Positions 31,963-41,128 of a stretch of DNA of 55,943 bases are shown here, one piece after another (the stretch's first letter is position 1; the number at the start of each line of letters is the position of its first letter). The position numbers and the translations under genes were made by a program. This stretch comes from an uncultured Prevotella sp. (GTDB lineage Bacteria; Bacteroidota; Bacteroidia; Bacteroidales; Bacteroidaceae). The DNA lies in the NCBI GenBank assembly GCA_946624005.1, contig CAMORS010000007.1, forward strand, positions 1 to 55,943, given 5' to 3'. Under the pieces are notes generated by a model. It made no database searches. It saw nothing but the letters and a program-made list of their open reading frames with translations, and was not told the origin of the DNA.

Positions 31963-33300
31963 ATGAACTGGCAACAACTTCTTTCAAACAAGCGGTTAGG
32001 ACAGGAAAACCGACCTGCCACCCACCACGATGCACGCTCAGAATTCAAGCGCGACTACGACCGTCTGATTTTCTCGGCTCCGTTCCGACGCATGCAGAAC
32101 AAGACACAGGTGTTCCCCCTGCCGGGAAGCGTGTTTGTGCACAACCGTCTGACCCACTCTTTAGAGGTGGCCAGTGTGGGCATGTCGTTGGGCAACGATG
32201 TCGCTAAGGCGCTCATCAGCGGCAATCCCGAGTTGGCCGACACGTTCCTTCCGCAGATAGGCACCATCGTCAGCACGGCTTGTCTGGCCCACGACATGGG
32301 CAATCCGCCCTTTGGGCACAGCGGCGAGAAGGCCATCCAGACCTACTTCACCGAAGGGAAGGGCAGTTTTCTGAGAGAGTTGGTGTCCGATTCGTTCTGG
32401 AACGACATCACCCACTTCGAAGGCAATGCCTACGCTTTCCGACTGCTGACCCACCGCTTCAAAGGTCGCCGCGACGGTGGCTTCGTCATGACCTATGCCA
32501 CGTTGGCCAGCATCGTGAAGTATCCGTTTGCTTCGGCTGCCGCTTCGCGTAAGGGGAAGTTCGGCTTCTTTGCCTCCGAGCAAGATATTTATGAGCGTAT
32601 CGCCACCGAACTGGGCATCTGTCGGCTTTCGTCCGCCGACGAACCGCTGCGCTATGCACGCCATCCGCTGGTGTTCCTCGTTGAGGCTGCCGACGATATA
32701 TGCTATGAGATTATGGACATCGAAGATGCCCACAAGCTGCGCATCCTCACCTACGACGAGACGCGCGAGCTGTTGCTCGGCTTCTTCGACGATGAAATGA
32801 AGGCCGCTATCCTGAAGCGTATCGACGACGAAGGTATCACCGACGACAACGAGAAGGTGGTCTACATGCGGGCCAGCGTTATCGGACTGTTGGAGAGTCT
32901 TTGCGTCAGCACCTTTGTTGAGCATGAAGAAGAAATACTGGCAGGTACATTCTCCGACAGCTTGATTAAGCATATCCCGGAGCGCGAGCGGAAGGCTTAC
33001 GAACAATGTGCGAAGCTATCCGTCAGGAAAATCTATCAGAGCAAGCCCGTGCTCGACGTGGAGTTGTCGGGCTATCGGATTTTGGAGACGTTGATGGACG
33101 TGATGATCGATGCCGTCTATCATCCCAAGCGCTACTATAGTCAGCAACTGATGATGCGTGTCAGCAGTCAGTACGACATCGACAGTACTGATCTGCAGAC
33201 ACGCATCATGGCTGTCATCGACTATATTTGCGGCATGACCGATGTCTATGCCCTGGATATCTATCAGAAGATTAACGGCATCTCGTTGCCTATTGTATAA
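31963..33300 (+). CDS. dgt: dGTP triphosphohydrolase
   Basis: This 445-residue HD-domain enzyme hydrolyses dGTP to deoxyguanosine and triphosphate. FRRMQNKTQVF and NRLTHSLEVA lie near the N-terminus, and CLAHDMGNPPFGH (about residues 106-118) holds the HD metal pair. It may balance dNTP pools or limit phage replication. The start is chosen downstream of the promoter (an ATG at 31909 lies within it) and gives the usual MNWQQLLSNKRLG opening. It is convergent with ftsZ, separated by a hairpin. Confidence 0.93.
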   Translation: MNWQQLLSNKRLGQENRPATHHDARSEFKRDYDRLIFSAPFRRMQNKTQVFPLPGSVFVHNRLTHSLEVASVGMSLGNDVAKALISGNPELADTFLPQIGTIVSTACLAHDMGNPPFGHSGEKAIQTYFTEGKGSFLRELVSDSFWNDITHFEGNAYAFRLLTHRFKGRRDGGFVMTYATLASIVKYPFASAAASRKGKFGFFASEQDIYERIATELGICRLSSADEPLRYARHPLVFLVEAADDICYEIMDIEDAHKLRILTYDETRELLLGFFDDEMKAAILKRIDDEGITDDNEKVVYMRASVIGLLESLCVSTFVEHEEEILAGTFSDSLIKHIPERERKAYEQCAKLSVRKIYQSKPVLDVELSGYRILETLMDVMIDAVYHPKRYYSQQLMMRVSSQYDIDSTDLQTRIMAVIDYICGMTDVYALDIYQKINGISLPIV

Positions 33301-33301
33301 A

Positions 33302-33347
33302 GAATTAGGAGTTAGGAATGCCATTTTCAATTCCCAACTCCTAATTC
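33302..33347. terminator. Bidirectional hairpin between dgt and ftsZ
   Basis: GAATTAGGAGTTAGGAAT (33302-33319) pairs with ATTCCCAACTCCTAATTC (33330-33347) with one mismatch across a 10-nt loop. It is built of AATTAGGAGTT-type repeat words, and more such words continue to 33366. It can end transcripts from both the dgt side and the whole dcw cluster. Confidence 0.75.
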
Positions 33348-33366
33348 CTGACTTCTGATTCCTAAA

Positions 33367-34692
33367 TCAACCAAACTTGATGGTTCCGCTGACGGGCTCG
33401 CGCTTCTCGGCATCGACGGTCTTGAGGGCACCTGCTGCCTTGTTGCGTATCTCGTCGAGCTGTTGGCGCGTACGCTTGTAGGTGGGCGTCTGCTCGACAT
33501 CGCTGATGACATCATCGTTGTCAAGGTCTTCCTGCCGGAATATGAAGATGTGCGGCCGACGCTTATATTGCGTGCTGCTGCCGTCCTTGCCGTAGTAGCG
33601 GTTGCGGCGGTCGAGACGCTCTGCGGCCTTCTCTTCCTCGGCGGCCAGACGGTCGGCTTCCTCCTGCGTACGCTTCGAGAAGTGGGCACTCATGCCGTCG
33701 ACGTCCTTGATACCGAAGCCAGTGGCCAGGATGGTCACCTTCACCTTGTCGCCCATTTCGGGATCGGTAGCCAGTCCCCACTTGATTTCGAAGTCGCTGC
33801 CGAACTTGCCCATGAAGTCGTTGACGTCGTTCATCTCCTCCATCATCAGTCCCTGCTTGCTCTGGTTGTCAGAGCAGAAGGTGATGGAGAGCAGGATGCG
33901 CTTCGAGTTGAACACGTCGTTGTCGTTGAGCAGCGGTGAGTTCAGGGCATCGTCGATGGCTTTCTTGACGCGGCCTTCACCTTCTCCGTAGCCGGTCGAC
34001 ATGATGGCCACGCCACCATCCTTGAGCACCGTCTTGACATCGTTGAAGTCGAGGTTGATGAGTCCGTGTACGGTGATAATCTCTGCTATCGACTTGGCTG
34101 CCACCGAGAGCGTGTCGTCGGCCTTGCCAAAAGCGTCGAGAACGGTCAGCTCGGGATAGATCTGACGCAGGCGTTCGTTGTTGATGACGAGCAGGGCGTC
34201 GACATGTTTCGACATCTCTTCCACACCGTCGAGAGCCTGGTCGATCTTCTTCGGACCCTCGAAGCGGAAAGGAATGGTGACGATACCGACGGTAAGGATG
34301 CCCAGTTCTTTCGACACCTGAGCAATGACAGGAGCCGCACCGGTACCAGTTCCGCCACCCATGCCGGCCGTGATGAATGCCATCTTTGTGCCGTCGCTGA
34401 GCATGTTGCGCACGTCTTCGATGCTCTCAAGGGCTGCCTGACGGGCCCGTTCGGGCTTGTTGCCGGCACCGAGACCCTCCTTGCCGAGCTGCAGATGGAC
34501 AGGCACGGGAGAGTCGTTGAGAGCCTGGTTGTCGGTGTTGCACAAGACGAATGTCACGTCGTGGATGCCTTCGCGGTACATGTGGTTGACGGCATTGCCG
34601 CCACCGCCGCCTACACCAATCACTTTGATGATGCTATTATCCTTCTCGGGCTCGCCGAAGTCGAGGATATCTATGCTGTTGTCTTCTTTCAT
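33367..34692 (-). CDS. ftsZ: Cell division protein FtsZ
   Basis: This 441-residue tubulin homologue polymerises with GTP to form the division ring. The tubulin signature GGGTGTGAAPVIA (residues 112-124) and NTDNQAL are intact, as is the T7-loop region NLDFNDVKTVL. The C-terminal linker is Arg/Glu-rich (about residues 330-400). The tail (PVSGTIKFG) would contact FtsA. It is the last gene of the cluster, 75 bp after ftsA. Confidence 0.98.
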   Translation of the reverse strand: MKEDNSIDILDFGEPEKDNSIIKVIGVGGGGGNAVNHMYREGIHDVTFVLCNTDNQALNDSPVPVHLQLGKEGLGAGNKPERARQAALESIEDVRNMLSDGTKMAFITAGMGGGTGTGAAPVIAQVSKELGILTVGIVTIPFRFEGPKKIDQALDGVEEMSKHVDALLVINNERLRQIYPELTVLDAFGKADDTLSVAAKSIAEIITVHGLINLDFNDVKTVLKDGGVAIMSTGYGEGEGRVKKAIDDALNSPLLNDNDVFNSKRILLSITFCSDNQSKQGLMMEEMNDVNDFMGKFGSDFEIKWGLATDPEMGDKVKVTILATGFGIKDVDGMSAHFSKRTQEEADRLAAEEEKAAERLDRRNRYYGKDGSSTQYKRRPHIFIFRQEDLDNDDVISDVEQTPTYKRTRQQLDEIRNKAAGALKTVDAEKREPVSGTIKFG

Positions 34693-34767
34693 TGTTATGT
34701 GGATTTGTTGGGATATGTTGGGATAATAAGGATAAACGGTGATACGTTCAGGTAGAAAGGCTTGCGG

Positions 34768-36240
34768 CTACTCGTCTTCGGTGATGGCATCGCCAACCAG
34801 TTTCTTCACCTTGCCCCAGATTTTCTTGAAGCCGCTGTTCTCCTTGCGCTTCTTTCGTTCAGCTTCCTCCAGCTCGCGCTGACGGCGTTCGGCCTCTTCT
34901 ATCTCGCGCTGGCGCTGTGCCTCTTCTTCCTCCTCCTTGCGGCGGCGTTCTTCTTCGGCCTTCTGCTTCTCGGCTTCCGTGATGACCACGCCCGGTTCTA
35001 TCTCGTTGGGTTTGCGTGGTTCGCGCGTCTGTGCTGCCTGTTGGTTGTTGGCCGCTGGGTGTTGGTTGTTGAAGAGGTCACCGTTGATTTCCTGTCCGGC
35101 GCAGTTCATGTCGCCCTTGGCTAACAGTCCGAGCACGGTGTTCATCATGCCGTTCTGCGCGTTGATGAGCGGGTCTTTGGCCGAGATGCTCTGCTGTACG
35201 AAGCGGGCGATGCGTATCTTTTCTACATGCGTGCGGTTGCGGAAGGCCGTCTCGATGTTCTTCAGGTTGGCACCGCCGCCCGTGAGGATGATGCCGCCGA
35301 GCAGCCGGTCGACATATTCGGAGGGCACTTGGAACCAAACATTCTCGATGATTTCCTCTATGCGGCCTTCGACAATCTCGATAAACTTACGGCTTTCGAC
35401 AGAGCGTTCGCCGTCGATGCTGAGCATGAGCGAGTTGTCGATGTCGCTGTTGTCTGTCCAGGCGCTGGCATATTTCAGCTTCATCTCCTCGGCCTGGCTT
35501 TCTTCCATCTGCAGCGAGGCAATGTCCTTGGTGATGTTGTTGCTGCCCAAGGGGATGACAGCCAGATGGCGCAGGATGTTCTTGTAGTAGACGCTCACCG
35601 TGGTGGTGTCGGCTCCCATGTCGACCAGAGCGCATCCCGAGCGCTTCTCGGCATCGGTGAGGACGCTGTCGGCGAGGGCTAACGGAGCCAGGTACATCTC
35701 AGCGATGGCCACCTCTGCGATGTCGAAGCACTTGTTGAGCTTGCGGTAGAACTCCTTGCGCCAGAGGATGTTGAGGAAGTTGCCCTCCAGACGGGTGCAC
35801 TGTATGCCCACCGGATCGATCTGGTATTGGTTGTCCACCTTATACTCTTGTGTGGCAGCATCAAGTATCTCCTGCTCCTGATAGCTCATGTTGCGGTTGG
35901 CATCCATCAGCTCGTTGACCATCTCTTGCGTGACGATGGTGTCGGCCGGAAGGTTCTTGACGATGACGTTCTTGTTGCTGCAAATCGACTGTCCGCCTAC
36001 GCCAACGTAGACGTGTACGATGCTTGTCTTGAGTTGAGTGGTGAGGCGCTTGACGATGTTCGTGATGCATTGCGCCGTTTTGTCGATGTTGTAAATCACT
36101 CCCTTGCGGATGAACGAACTGGAGTCTTCCTTGACGACAGCCAAGATGGAGATGCTCCCATCCATGTTCTTCTTACCCGCAACACCGGTCATCTTGGATG
36201 ATCCCAGTTCGATTGCTACGATAAATTCCTTTGGTGCCAT
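34768..36240 (-). CDS. ftsA: Cell division protein FtsA
   Basis: This 490-residue actin-like protein tethers FtsZ to the membrane. The ATPase core (FIVAIELGSSKMTGVAG at the start; IILTGGGANLKN later) is followed by an unusually long C-terminal tail. The tail has a heptamer-encoded stretch (FNNQHPAANNQQAAQ, about residues 388-402), then a charged coiled coil of about 50 residues rich in Glu, Arg and Lys. It ends in an amphipathic helix (SGFKKIWGKVKKLVG) that would be the membrane-targeting sequence. It begins 3 bp after ftsQ. Confidence 0.96.
   Translation of the reverse strand: MAPKEFIVAIELGSSKMTGVAGKKNMDGSISILAVVKEDSSSFIRKGVIYNIDKTAQCITNIVKRLTTQLKTSIVHVYVGVGGQSICSNKNVIVKNLPADTIVTQEMVNELMDANRNMSYQEQEILDAATQEYKVDNQYQIDPVGIQCTRLEGNFLNILWRKEFYRKLNKCFDIAEVAIAEMYLAPLALADSVLTDAEKRSGCALVDMGADTTTVSVYYKNILRHLAVIPLGSNNITKDIASLQMEESQAEEMKLKYASAWTDNSDIDNSLMLSIDGERSVESRKFIEIVEGRIEEIIENVWFQVPSEYVDRLLGGIILTGGGANLKNIETAFRNRTHVEKIRIARFVQQSISAKDPLINAQNGMMNTVLGLLAKGDMNCAGQEINGDLFNNQHPAANNQQAAQTREPRKPNEIEPGVVITEAEKQKAEEERRRKEEEEEAQRQREIEEAERRQRELEEAERKKRKENSGFKKIWGKVKKLVGDAITEDE
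35041..35068 (-). repeat. Heptamer tract inside ftsA
   Basis: TTGGTTG, TTGGCCG, CTGGGTG and TTGGTTG lie at 7-bp spacing, read on the minus strand as NNQHPAANNQ. They mark the junction between the actin-like core and the charged tail. Confidence 0.6.
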
Positions 36241-36243
36241 ACG

Positions 36244-37170
36244 CTATACTGTTTTTTGTTTGTTATTCTGTTGTTGTTGTGGTTGTCCGGAGGGTTCTTG
36301 TGTTGCTGTCTGAGCCGGTTCGGATGTGGCGGGTTGCTTGCTCACGGGTGCCGGAACAGGTTTTGGCATGATTTCCTTCACGTTCTTCTTGCAGATAATC
36401 TGATTGTCGAATTCAAGACTGATGTAGTGGTATTTGTTCCATCCTGCCTGGCTCAGTCCGTAGCGGTAGAACTTCTCGAGCCTTGTGAGCTTTGCCATAA
36501 GGAAGTCGTTGATGGTCGTCTTACGCTTGGCCATATCGCTTTCGTGGGGCAGATAGCCGATAAATACAACATGGTCGCCCACTCGTGGCACCAGTTCTAC
36601 ACCTTGGTCGGGAAGAACATTGATTTGTTCAATCTGGTTCTTCCACAGCTCGTCGTTCATGATAGACGTGGCGAGATGGGTCAGATAGCCACAGGCAAAG
36701 CTCTCCGAGATGTTTCCGGTGGCAATGATGAGGTCGCTGACATACTTCGAGTTGGGCATGATGCCGCCCTTCTCGTCGACGTAGTAGTCGCTGCCGGTGT
36801 CGTTCTTGATACGCAGTACCGGCAGGCGCTGTGTGATGCTGATGTTGACATGGCCGTCTTGCGTCTTGTAGCATTCGGCCGTCTTGACGAACGAGCTGGT
36901 CATCAGTGTCTCCTCGATGGTGCGAGGATTGATGTCTGTCATGTGCATCTTGACGGGATAGAGTCCCTTACGCTGGAGGATGCGCTTGATTTCCTGTGCA
37001 CTGAGGAAACCGTTGGTGTTCTCGTCGGCCACGACGATGTTCACGTTGGTGCACACTTTGACCGTCTCGTCCGGGCGGTTGAACGAGGTCATCGCCATGC
37101 CGAGATAAACAGCCAGCAGAATGTCGATACAGGCGATGATGGTCTTTTTCCAATTGATGTGCAACTTCAT
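36244..37170 (-). CDS. ftsQ: Cell division protein FtsQ
   Basis: This 308-residue protein has one N-terminal membrane helix (about residues 10-30) and a periplasmic POTRA/FtsQ region that starts VCTNVNIVVADENTNGFLS. It ends in a Pro/Gln-rich tail. FtsQ links early and late divisome proteins through FtsL. The ATG at 37170 is chosen over one at 37236, which would overlap murC and add a non-standard leader. It overlaps nothing and is 3 bp from ftsA. Confidence 0.88.
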   Translation of the reverse strand: MKLHINWKKTIIACIDILLAVYLGMAMTSFNRPDETVKVCTNVNIVVADENTNGFLSAQEIKRILQRKGLYPVKMHMTDINPRTIEETLMTSSFVKTAECYKTQDGHVNISITQRLPVLRIKNDTGSDYYVDEKGGIMPNSKYVSDLIIATGNISESFACGYLTHLATSIMNDELWKNQIEQINVLPDQGVELVPRVGDHVVFIGYLPHESDMAKRKTTINDFLMAKLTRLEKFYRYGLSQAGWNKYHYISLEFDNQIICKKNVKEIMPKPVPAPVSKQPATSEPAQTATQEPSGQPQQQQNNKQKTV

Positions 37171-37223
37171 GATTCTTCCTTTTTTTACGAGAAGGTGATA
37201 TTTCGTTGTTTTATACTTTTCTG

Positions 37224-38612
37224 TTATTGCGAGCAATACTTCTTGCGAAGCACTTCTTCCATCTCCGGCACCATGTTGTCGAGGTCTCCGGCACCAAGTA
37301 CGACAAGCACTTCGAAGTCGTGGTCGCGTACATATTGCAGGGCATCGGCCTTACGAATGATTTCTTTTTCCACGCCTGGTTTCAGGTTGTCGTAGATAAG
37401 CTGCGACGTGATGCCGGGAATGGGTTCTTCGCGGGCTGGGTATATCTCGGTGAGCACGACATGGTCGAGCAGACTCAGGCTGTCGGCAAAGTCGCGATAG
37501 AAGTCGCGTGTGCGGCTATAGAGGTGTGGCTGGAACATCACGGTGATGCGGCGGTTGCGGTAGAGTTCGCGGATGCTCCGTGCACTTTGGAAGATTTCCT
37601 TCGGGTGATGGGCATAATCGCTGAGGAAAACAATGCGGTCGGTCTTGATCTTGAAGTCGAAACGTCGCTCCACACCATGGTACGTAAGCATGCCATAGCG
37701 CAGTTCTTCGGCGGTGCAGCCATTCAGCTGGGCCATCGCCATGGCTGCAATGGCATTTTCGATGTTGATAGGTACGGGTTGTCCGAGCCGTATGTCGTTG
37801 ATTCGTTCGATGGGGGAGACAAAGTCGAACGTGATTTCTCCGTCTTCAATGAGAATGTTCTCGGCGTGGAAGTCGCCTTTGTCTTGACTGTATTCGTATG
37901 TCCGCACATCGTTGCCCACGGCTGGCTTCACCTTTAAGTCGGTATGGATGACGAGGGCTCCGCCTGGCTGGATGAGCGTTGTGTAGTGGCGGAAACTCTC
38001 GAGATAGGCATCTTCGGTGCCGTAGATGTCGAGATGGTCGGGGTCGGTGCTTGTGATGACTGTCATCCACGGACGGAGCCAATGGAAGCTACGGTCGAAC
38101 TCGTCGGCCTCGATGACAACGTAAGGACTCTCGTCGCTCAGGATATAGTTGGTGCCATAGTTCTTGGAAATACCCCCGAGAAACGCGTTGCAGTCGAGGT
38201 GCGACTGATGCATGATATGGGCGCACATGGCCGAGGTCGTCGTCTTGCCATGTGTTCCGGCAAAGCACAAAGCCCGCTGGCTGCGTGATAGCATGCCTAA
38301 AACTTGGGCGCGTTTCTCAACATCGAAGCCCTGCTCCCGGAACCATTGCAGCTCTTGATGTTGTGCAGGCACGGCCGGTGTGTACACCACCAAGGTGTGG
38401 TCTTTGTTTTGGCATACATGGGGTATATCAGCGATGTTCTCCGTGTAGTGTATCAGTACACCTTCCTTCTCAAGCTGGCGGGTGAGCACCGATGGCGTCT
38501 TGTCATAGCCGGCCACCACCATTCCCTTCTTGAGGAAAAAGCGGGCAATGGCACTCATGCCGATGCCTCCGACACCGATGAAGTTCACACTCTTTATATC
38601 TTTCAGTTCCAT
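37224..38612 (-). CDS. murC: UDP-N-acetylmuramate--L-alanine ligase
   Basis: This 462-residue Mur ligase adds L-Ala to UDP-MurNAc, the first stem-peptide step. The N-terminal Rossmann part (FIGVGGIGMSAIARFF), the ATP loop GTHGKTTTSAM (about residue 120) and DYAHHPKEI in the C-terminal domain are all present. It lies 49 bp after murG and 53 bp before ftsQ. Confidence 0.97.
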   Translation of the reverse strand: MELKDIKSVNFIGVGGIGMSAIARFFLKKGMVVAGYDKTPSVLTRQLEKEGVLIHYTENIADIPHVCQNKDHTLVVYTPAVPAQHQELQWFREQGFDVEKRAQVLGMLSRSQRALCFAGTHGKTTTSAMCAHIMHQSHLDCNAFLGGISKNYGTNYILSDESPYVVIEADEFDRSFHWLRPWMTVITSTDPDHLDIYGTEDAYLESFRHYTTLIQPGGALVIHTDLKVKPAVGNDVRTYEYSQDKGDFHAENILIEDGEITFDFVSPIERINDIRLGQPVPINIENAIAAMAMAQLNGCTAEELRYGMLTYHGVERRFDFKIKTDRIVFLSDYAHHPKEIFQSARSIRELYRNRRITVMFQPHLYSRTRDFYRDFADSLSLLDHVVLTEIYPAREEPIPGITSQLIYDNLKPGVEKEIIRKADALQYVRDHDFEVLVVLGAGDLDNMVPEMEEVLRKKYCSQ

Positions 38613-38661
38613 TTGCTTCTTTCGGGATTGTTGGGTTGAAATCTATGGTGATTATAGGGAC

Positions 38662-39774
38662 TTATTTCGATTTAGCCATGCGAATGACTTCGTCGGCAAT
38701 GATAGAGGCGGAGTTGGGCAGGGCCAATTTCAGGATGTTCTCGTGAAGCGAGTTGAGCTTATCCTCGTCGGCAACAGTCTGCAGAGCCAGTTTAATGACC
38801 TCTTGTGGGGCGTCGGCATCCCTCACGTAGAGGGCGGCCTGACGGTTGACCAAAGCCATCGCGTTCTTCGTTTGGTGGTCTTCGGCCACGTTGGGCGACG
38901 GAACAAGGATGACGGGAGTGCCTAGCAGGCAGAACTCTGAGATGCTGCTTGCACCGGCACGACTGATTACCAAGTTGGCTGCACGGTAGGCTACCCCCAT
39001 GTCGGCGATGAAGTCCATGATGCGTAATGAAGGTATCGGTTCGTACTGCTTCATCTCGTCGAGGATGGAAGCGTGATAGTACTTGCCGGTCTGCCATACC
39101 ACCTGTACGTCGCTCTGACGTATCTCGTCGAGATGTTGCAGCACGCTCTCGTTCATCGTACGTGCCCCCAACGACCCTCCGACAATGAGAATGGTCTTCT
39201 TGTCGGGGTCGAGCCCCATCTGCTTCCGTGCCTCCTCGGGGCTCATCTTCGTGTCTAAGAGGGCCTGTCTGACGGGATTGCCGGTCATGATGATTTTCTC
39301 TTTTGGGAAGAATCGCTCCATTCCCTCGTAAGCCACGCATATCTTCTGTGCCTTCTTGGCCAGCAGCTTGTTGGTCACACCGGCATAGGAGTTCTGCTCT
39401 TGGATGAGGCAAGGAATGCCCATTGCCGCGCATTTGTTGAGTGTTGGTCCGCTGGCATAGCCACCAACACCGACGGCCACCATGGGACGGAACTGGCGGA
39501 TAATCTGTTTGGCCATGCGCTGACTCTTCCATATCTTGTAGAGCACCTTCACATTCTTGAGCAGGTTCTTGCGGTCGAACCCCTGGATGGGCAGTCCCTT
39601 TATCTCATAGCCTGCAGCCGGAACACGCTGCATCTCCATGCGGCCCTCAGCTCCCACAAAGAGAATCTTGGCATCGGGACACTTCTCACGGATGGCATTG
39701 GCGATGGAGATGGCGGGAAAGATGTGGCCTCCTGTGCCGCCTCCGCTGATGATGACTCTTAATTCGTTGTTCAT
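38662..39774 (-). CDS. murG: UDP-GlcNAc:lipid I N-acetylglucosaminyltransferase MurG
   Basis: This 370-residue GT-B enzyme converts lipid I to lipid II at the inner face of the membrane. ISGGGTGGHIFPA at the N-terminus and VGGSLGARTMNE plus ISRAGASSISEF in the second domain are the family landmarks. It starts 14 bp after ftsW. Confidence 0.97.
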   Translation of the reverse strand: MNNELRVIISGGGTGGHIFPAISIANAIREKCPDAKILFVGAEGRMEMQRVPAAGYEIKGLPIQGFDRKNLLKNVKVLYKIWKSQRMAKQIIRQFRPMVAVGVGGYASGPTLNKCAAMGIPCLIQEQNSYAGVTNKLLAKKAQKICVAYEGMERFFPKEKIIMTGNPVRQALLDTKMSPEEARKQMGLDPDKKTILIVGGSLGARTMNESVLQHLDEIRQSDVQVVWQTGKYYHASILDEMKQYEPIPSLRIMDFIADMGVAYRAANLVISRAGASSISEFCLLGTPVILVPSPNVAEDHQTKNAMALVNRQAALYVRDADAPQEVIKLALQTVADEDKLNSLHENILKLALPNSASIIADEVIRMAKSK

Positions 39775-39788
39775 AATCTGATACCTTA

Positions 39789-41078
39789 TTATCTATATGA
39801 TGCCGTTGCGACGGCGAGTTTTTCTTTTTTCCTTGCTTCGGGTTCATCCTTGCGTTTCGCCGTATAACTGACACTGAGGATGACGCCGATGTAAATGCAG
39901 TTGACGATAGTGCTCGTTCCGCCCTTGCTGACCAGTGGCAGCGGTTGACCAGTGACGGGAGCCAACCCCACAGCGACGCACATGTTGAACATGGCCTGCG
40001 TCACCAGGAGCAATGCGAAGCCCATGATGAGCAGTGCGGGGAATGCGTTAGCACATCGATTAGCGATGGTTGCCGTTCGGAAGAGCAGTACGATGTAGAG
40101 CAGACAGACCACGAAGGCTCCCACGATGCCCATCTCTTCGATAATGATGGCATAGATAAAGTCGGAGAAAGCCTGCGAGAGGAAGTCGCGTTCGACAGAG
40201 TTGCCCGGGCCCTTCCCGATGACATTCGACGAGGCGATGGCTATGTTGGCGTGTGCTGTCTGTGCATCCTTGTCGAGGTCGACCTCTTCTGGCGGAATCT
40301 CACGGAAGTCGAGGAACTTCTCGATGCGTGCCTTCCATGTGTCGAAGCGGTGGAACACTTTCGCCAATGCACTCTTCTGTTGTTCGGCATCGACCTGTTC
40401 GGTCAGCACCATCTTGTCGTTGGCCGTCATTTGCTTGTCTTCAGAATGGCCTAAAAGCATGATGGTCGACAGTCCTATCACTGCCGCCAATATCAGGATT
40501 CCAACAGTCCGCAGGAGCTGCTTCTTGGGAACACGTCCGATAAACATCATGATGAGTATCGTTAGGAAGAGCAGGCCTGCAGTGGAGAGATTCTCGATGC
40601 CGATAAGGAAGAGGATGGGTAGTGATACAATCATGATATATTTAAAAGCATGGCGATCGGCTCCGTCGACGGTCTGCATGGCACTCAGTATCTGTGCTTC
40701 GGCCAGGATGACAGCACCCTTAGCCAGTTCGGATGGCTGGAACTGTATACCGAAGAGCCCTATCCATCGCTGCGCACCGTTGGTAGACTGTCCAACGATG
40801 AGTACGGCTACGAGCATGAGCAGCGAAAAGAGGAGGGCAAAGGGTGTGACAAGTTTGAAGTATTTGCACTTTACGTTCATCGTCACAATCATGAAGGCAG
40901 TACCCACCACGAGCAACAACGTGTGGTAGAGCATCGGCTTGAAGTAGCTGCCGCCCTTGTATGTCAGTCCGCTCGAAGCGCTGAACACCTCGATGATGCT
41001 GATGATGCAGAGTATCAGGAAGACGGCCCAAATGATGCCGTCGCCCTTGATTTTCAGCTTTCCTAACTTGTCGAACAT
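39789..41078 (-). CDS. ftsW: SEDS-family peptidoglycan polymerase FtsW
   Basis: This 429-residue protein has about ten membrane helices. The SEDS landmarks LFGIQFQPSELAKGAVIL and the C-terminal LPLVSKGGTS are present. It polymerises glycan strands at the septum together with the class B PBP FtsI encoded upstream. A long extracytoplasmic loop in the middle (about residues 215-270) is Asp/Lys-rich. It is in the usual place between murD and murG. Confidence 0.95.
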   Translation of the reverse strand: MFDKLGKLKIKGDGIIWAVFLILCIISIIEVFSASSGLTYKGGSYFKPMLYHTLLLVVGTAFMIVTMNVKCKYFKLVTPFALLFSLLMLVAVLIVGQSTNGAQRWIGLFGIQFQPSELAKGAVILAEAQILSAMQTVDGADRHAFKYIMIVSLPILFLIGIENLSTAGLLFLTILIMMFIGRVPKKQLLRTVGILILAAVIGLSTIMLLGHSEDKQMTANDKMVLTEQVDAEQQKSALAKVFHRFDTWKARIEKFLDFREIPPEEVDLDKDAQTAHANIAIASSNVIGKGPGNSVERDFLSQAFSDFIYAIIIEEMGIVGAFVVCLLYIVLLFRTATIANRCANAFPALLIMGFALLLVTQAMFNMCVAVGLAPVTGQPLPLVSKGGTSTIVNCIYIGVILSVSYTAKRKDEPEARKKEKLAVATASYR

Positions 41079-41128
41079 ATATTACATTCGTTTTCTTTTG
41101 TTACGTTCGAAAATTTTACTACTTCACT

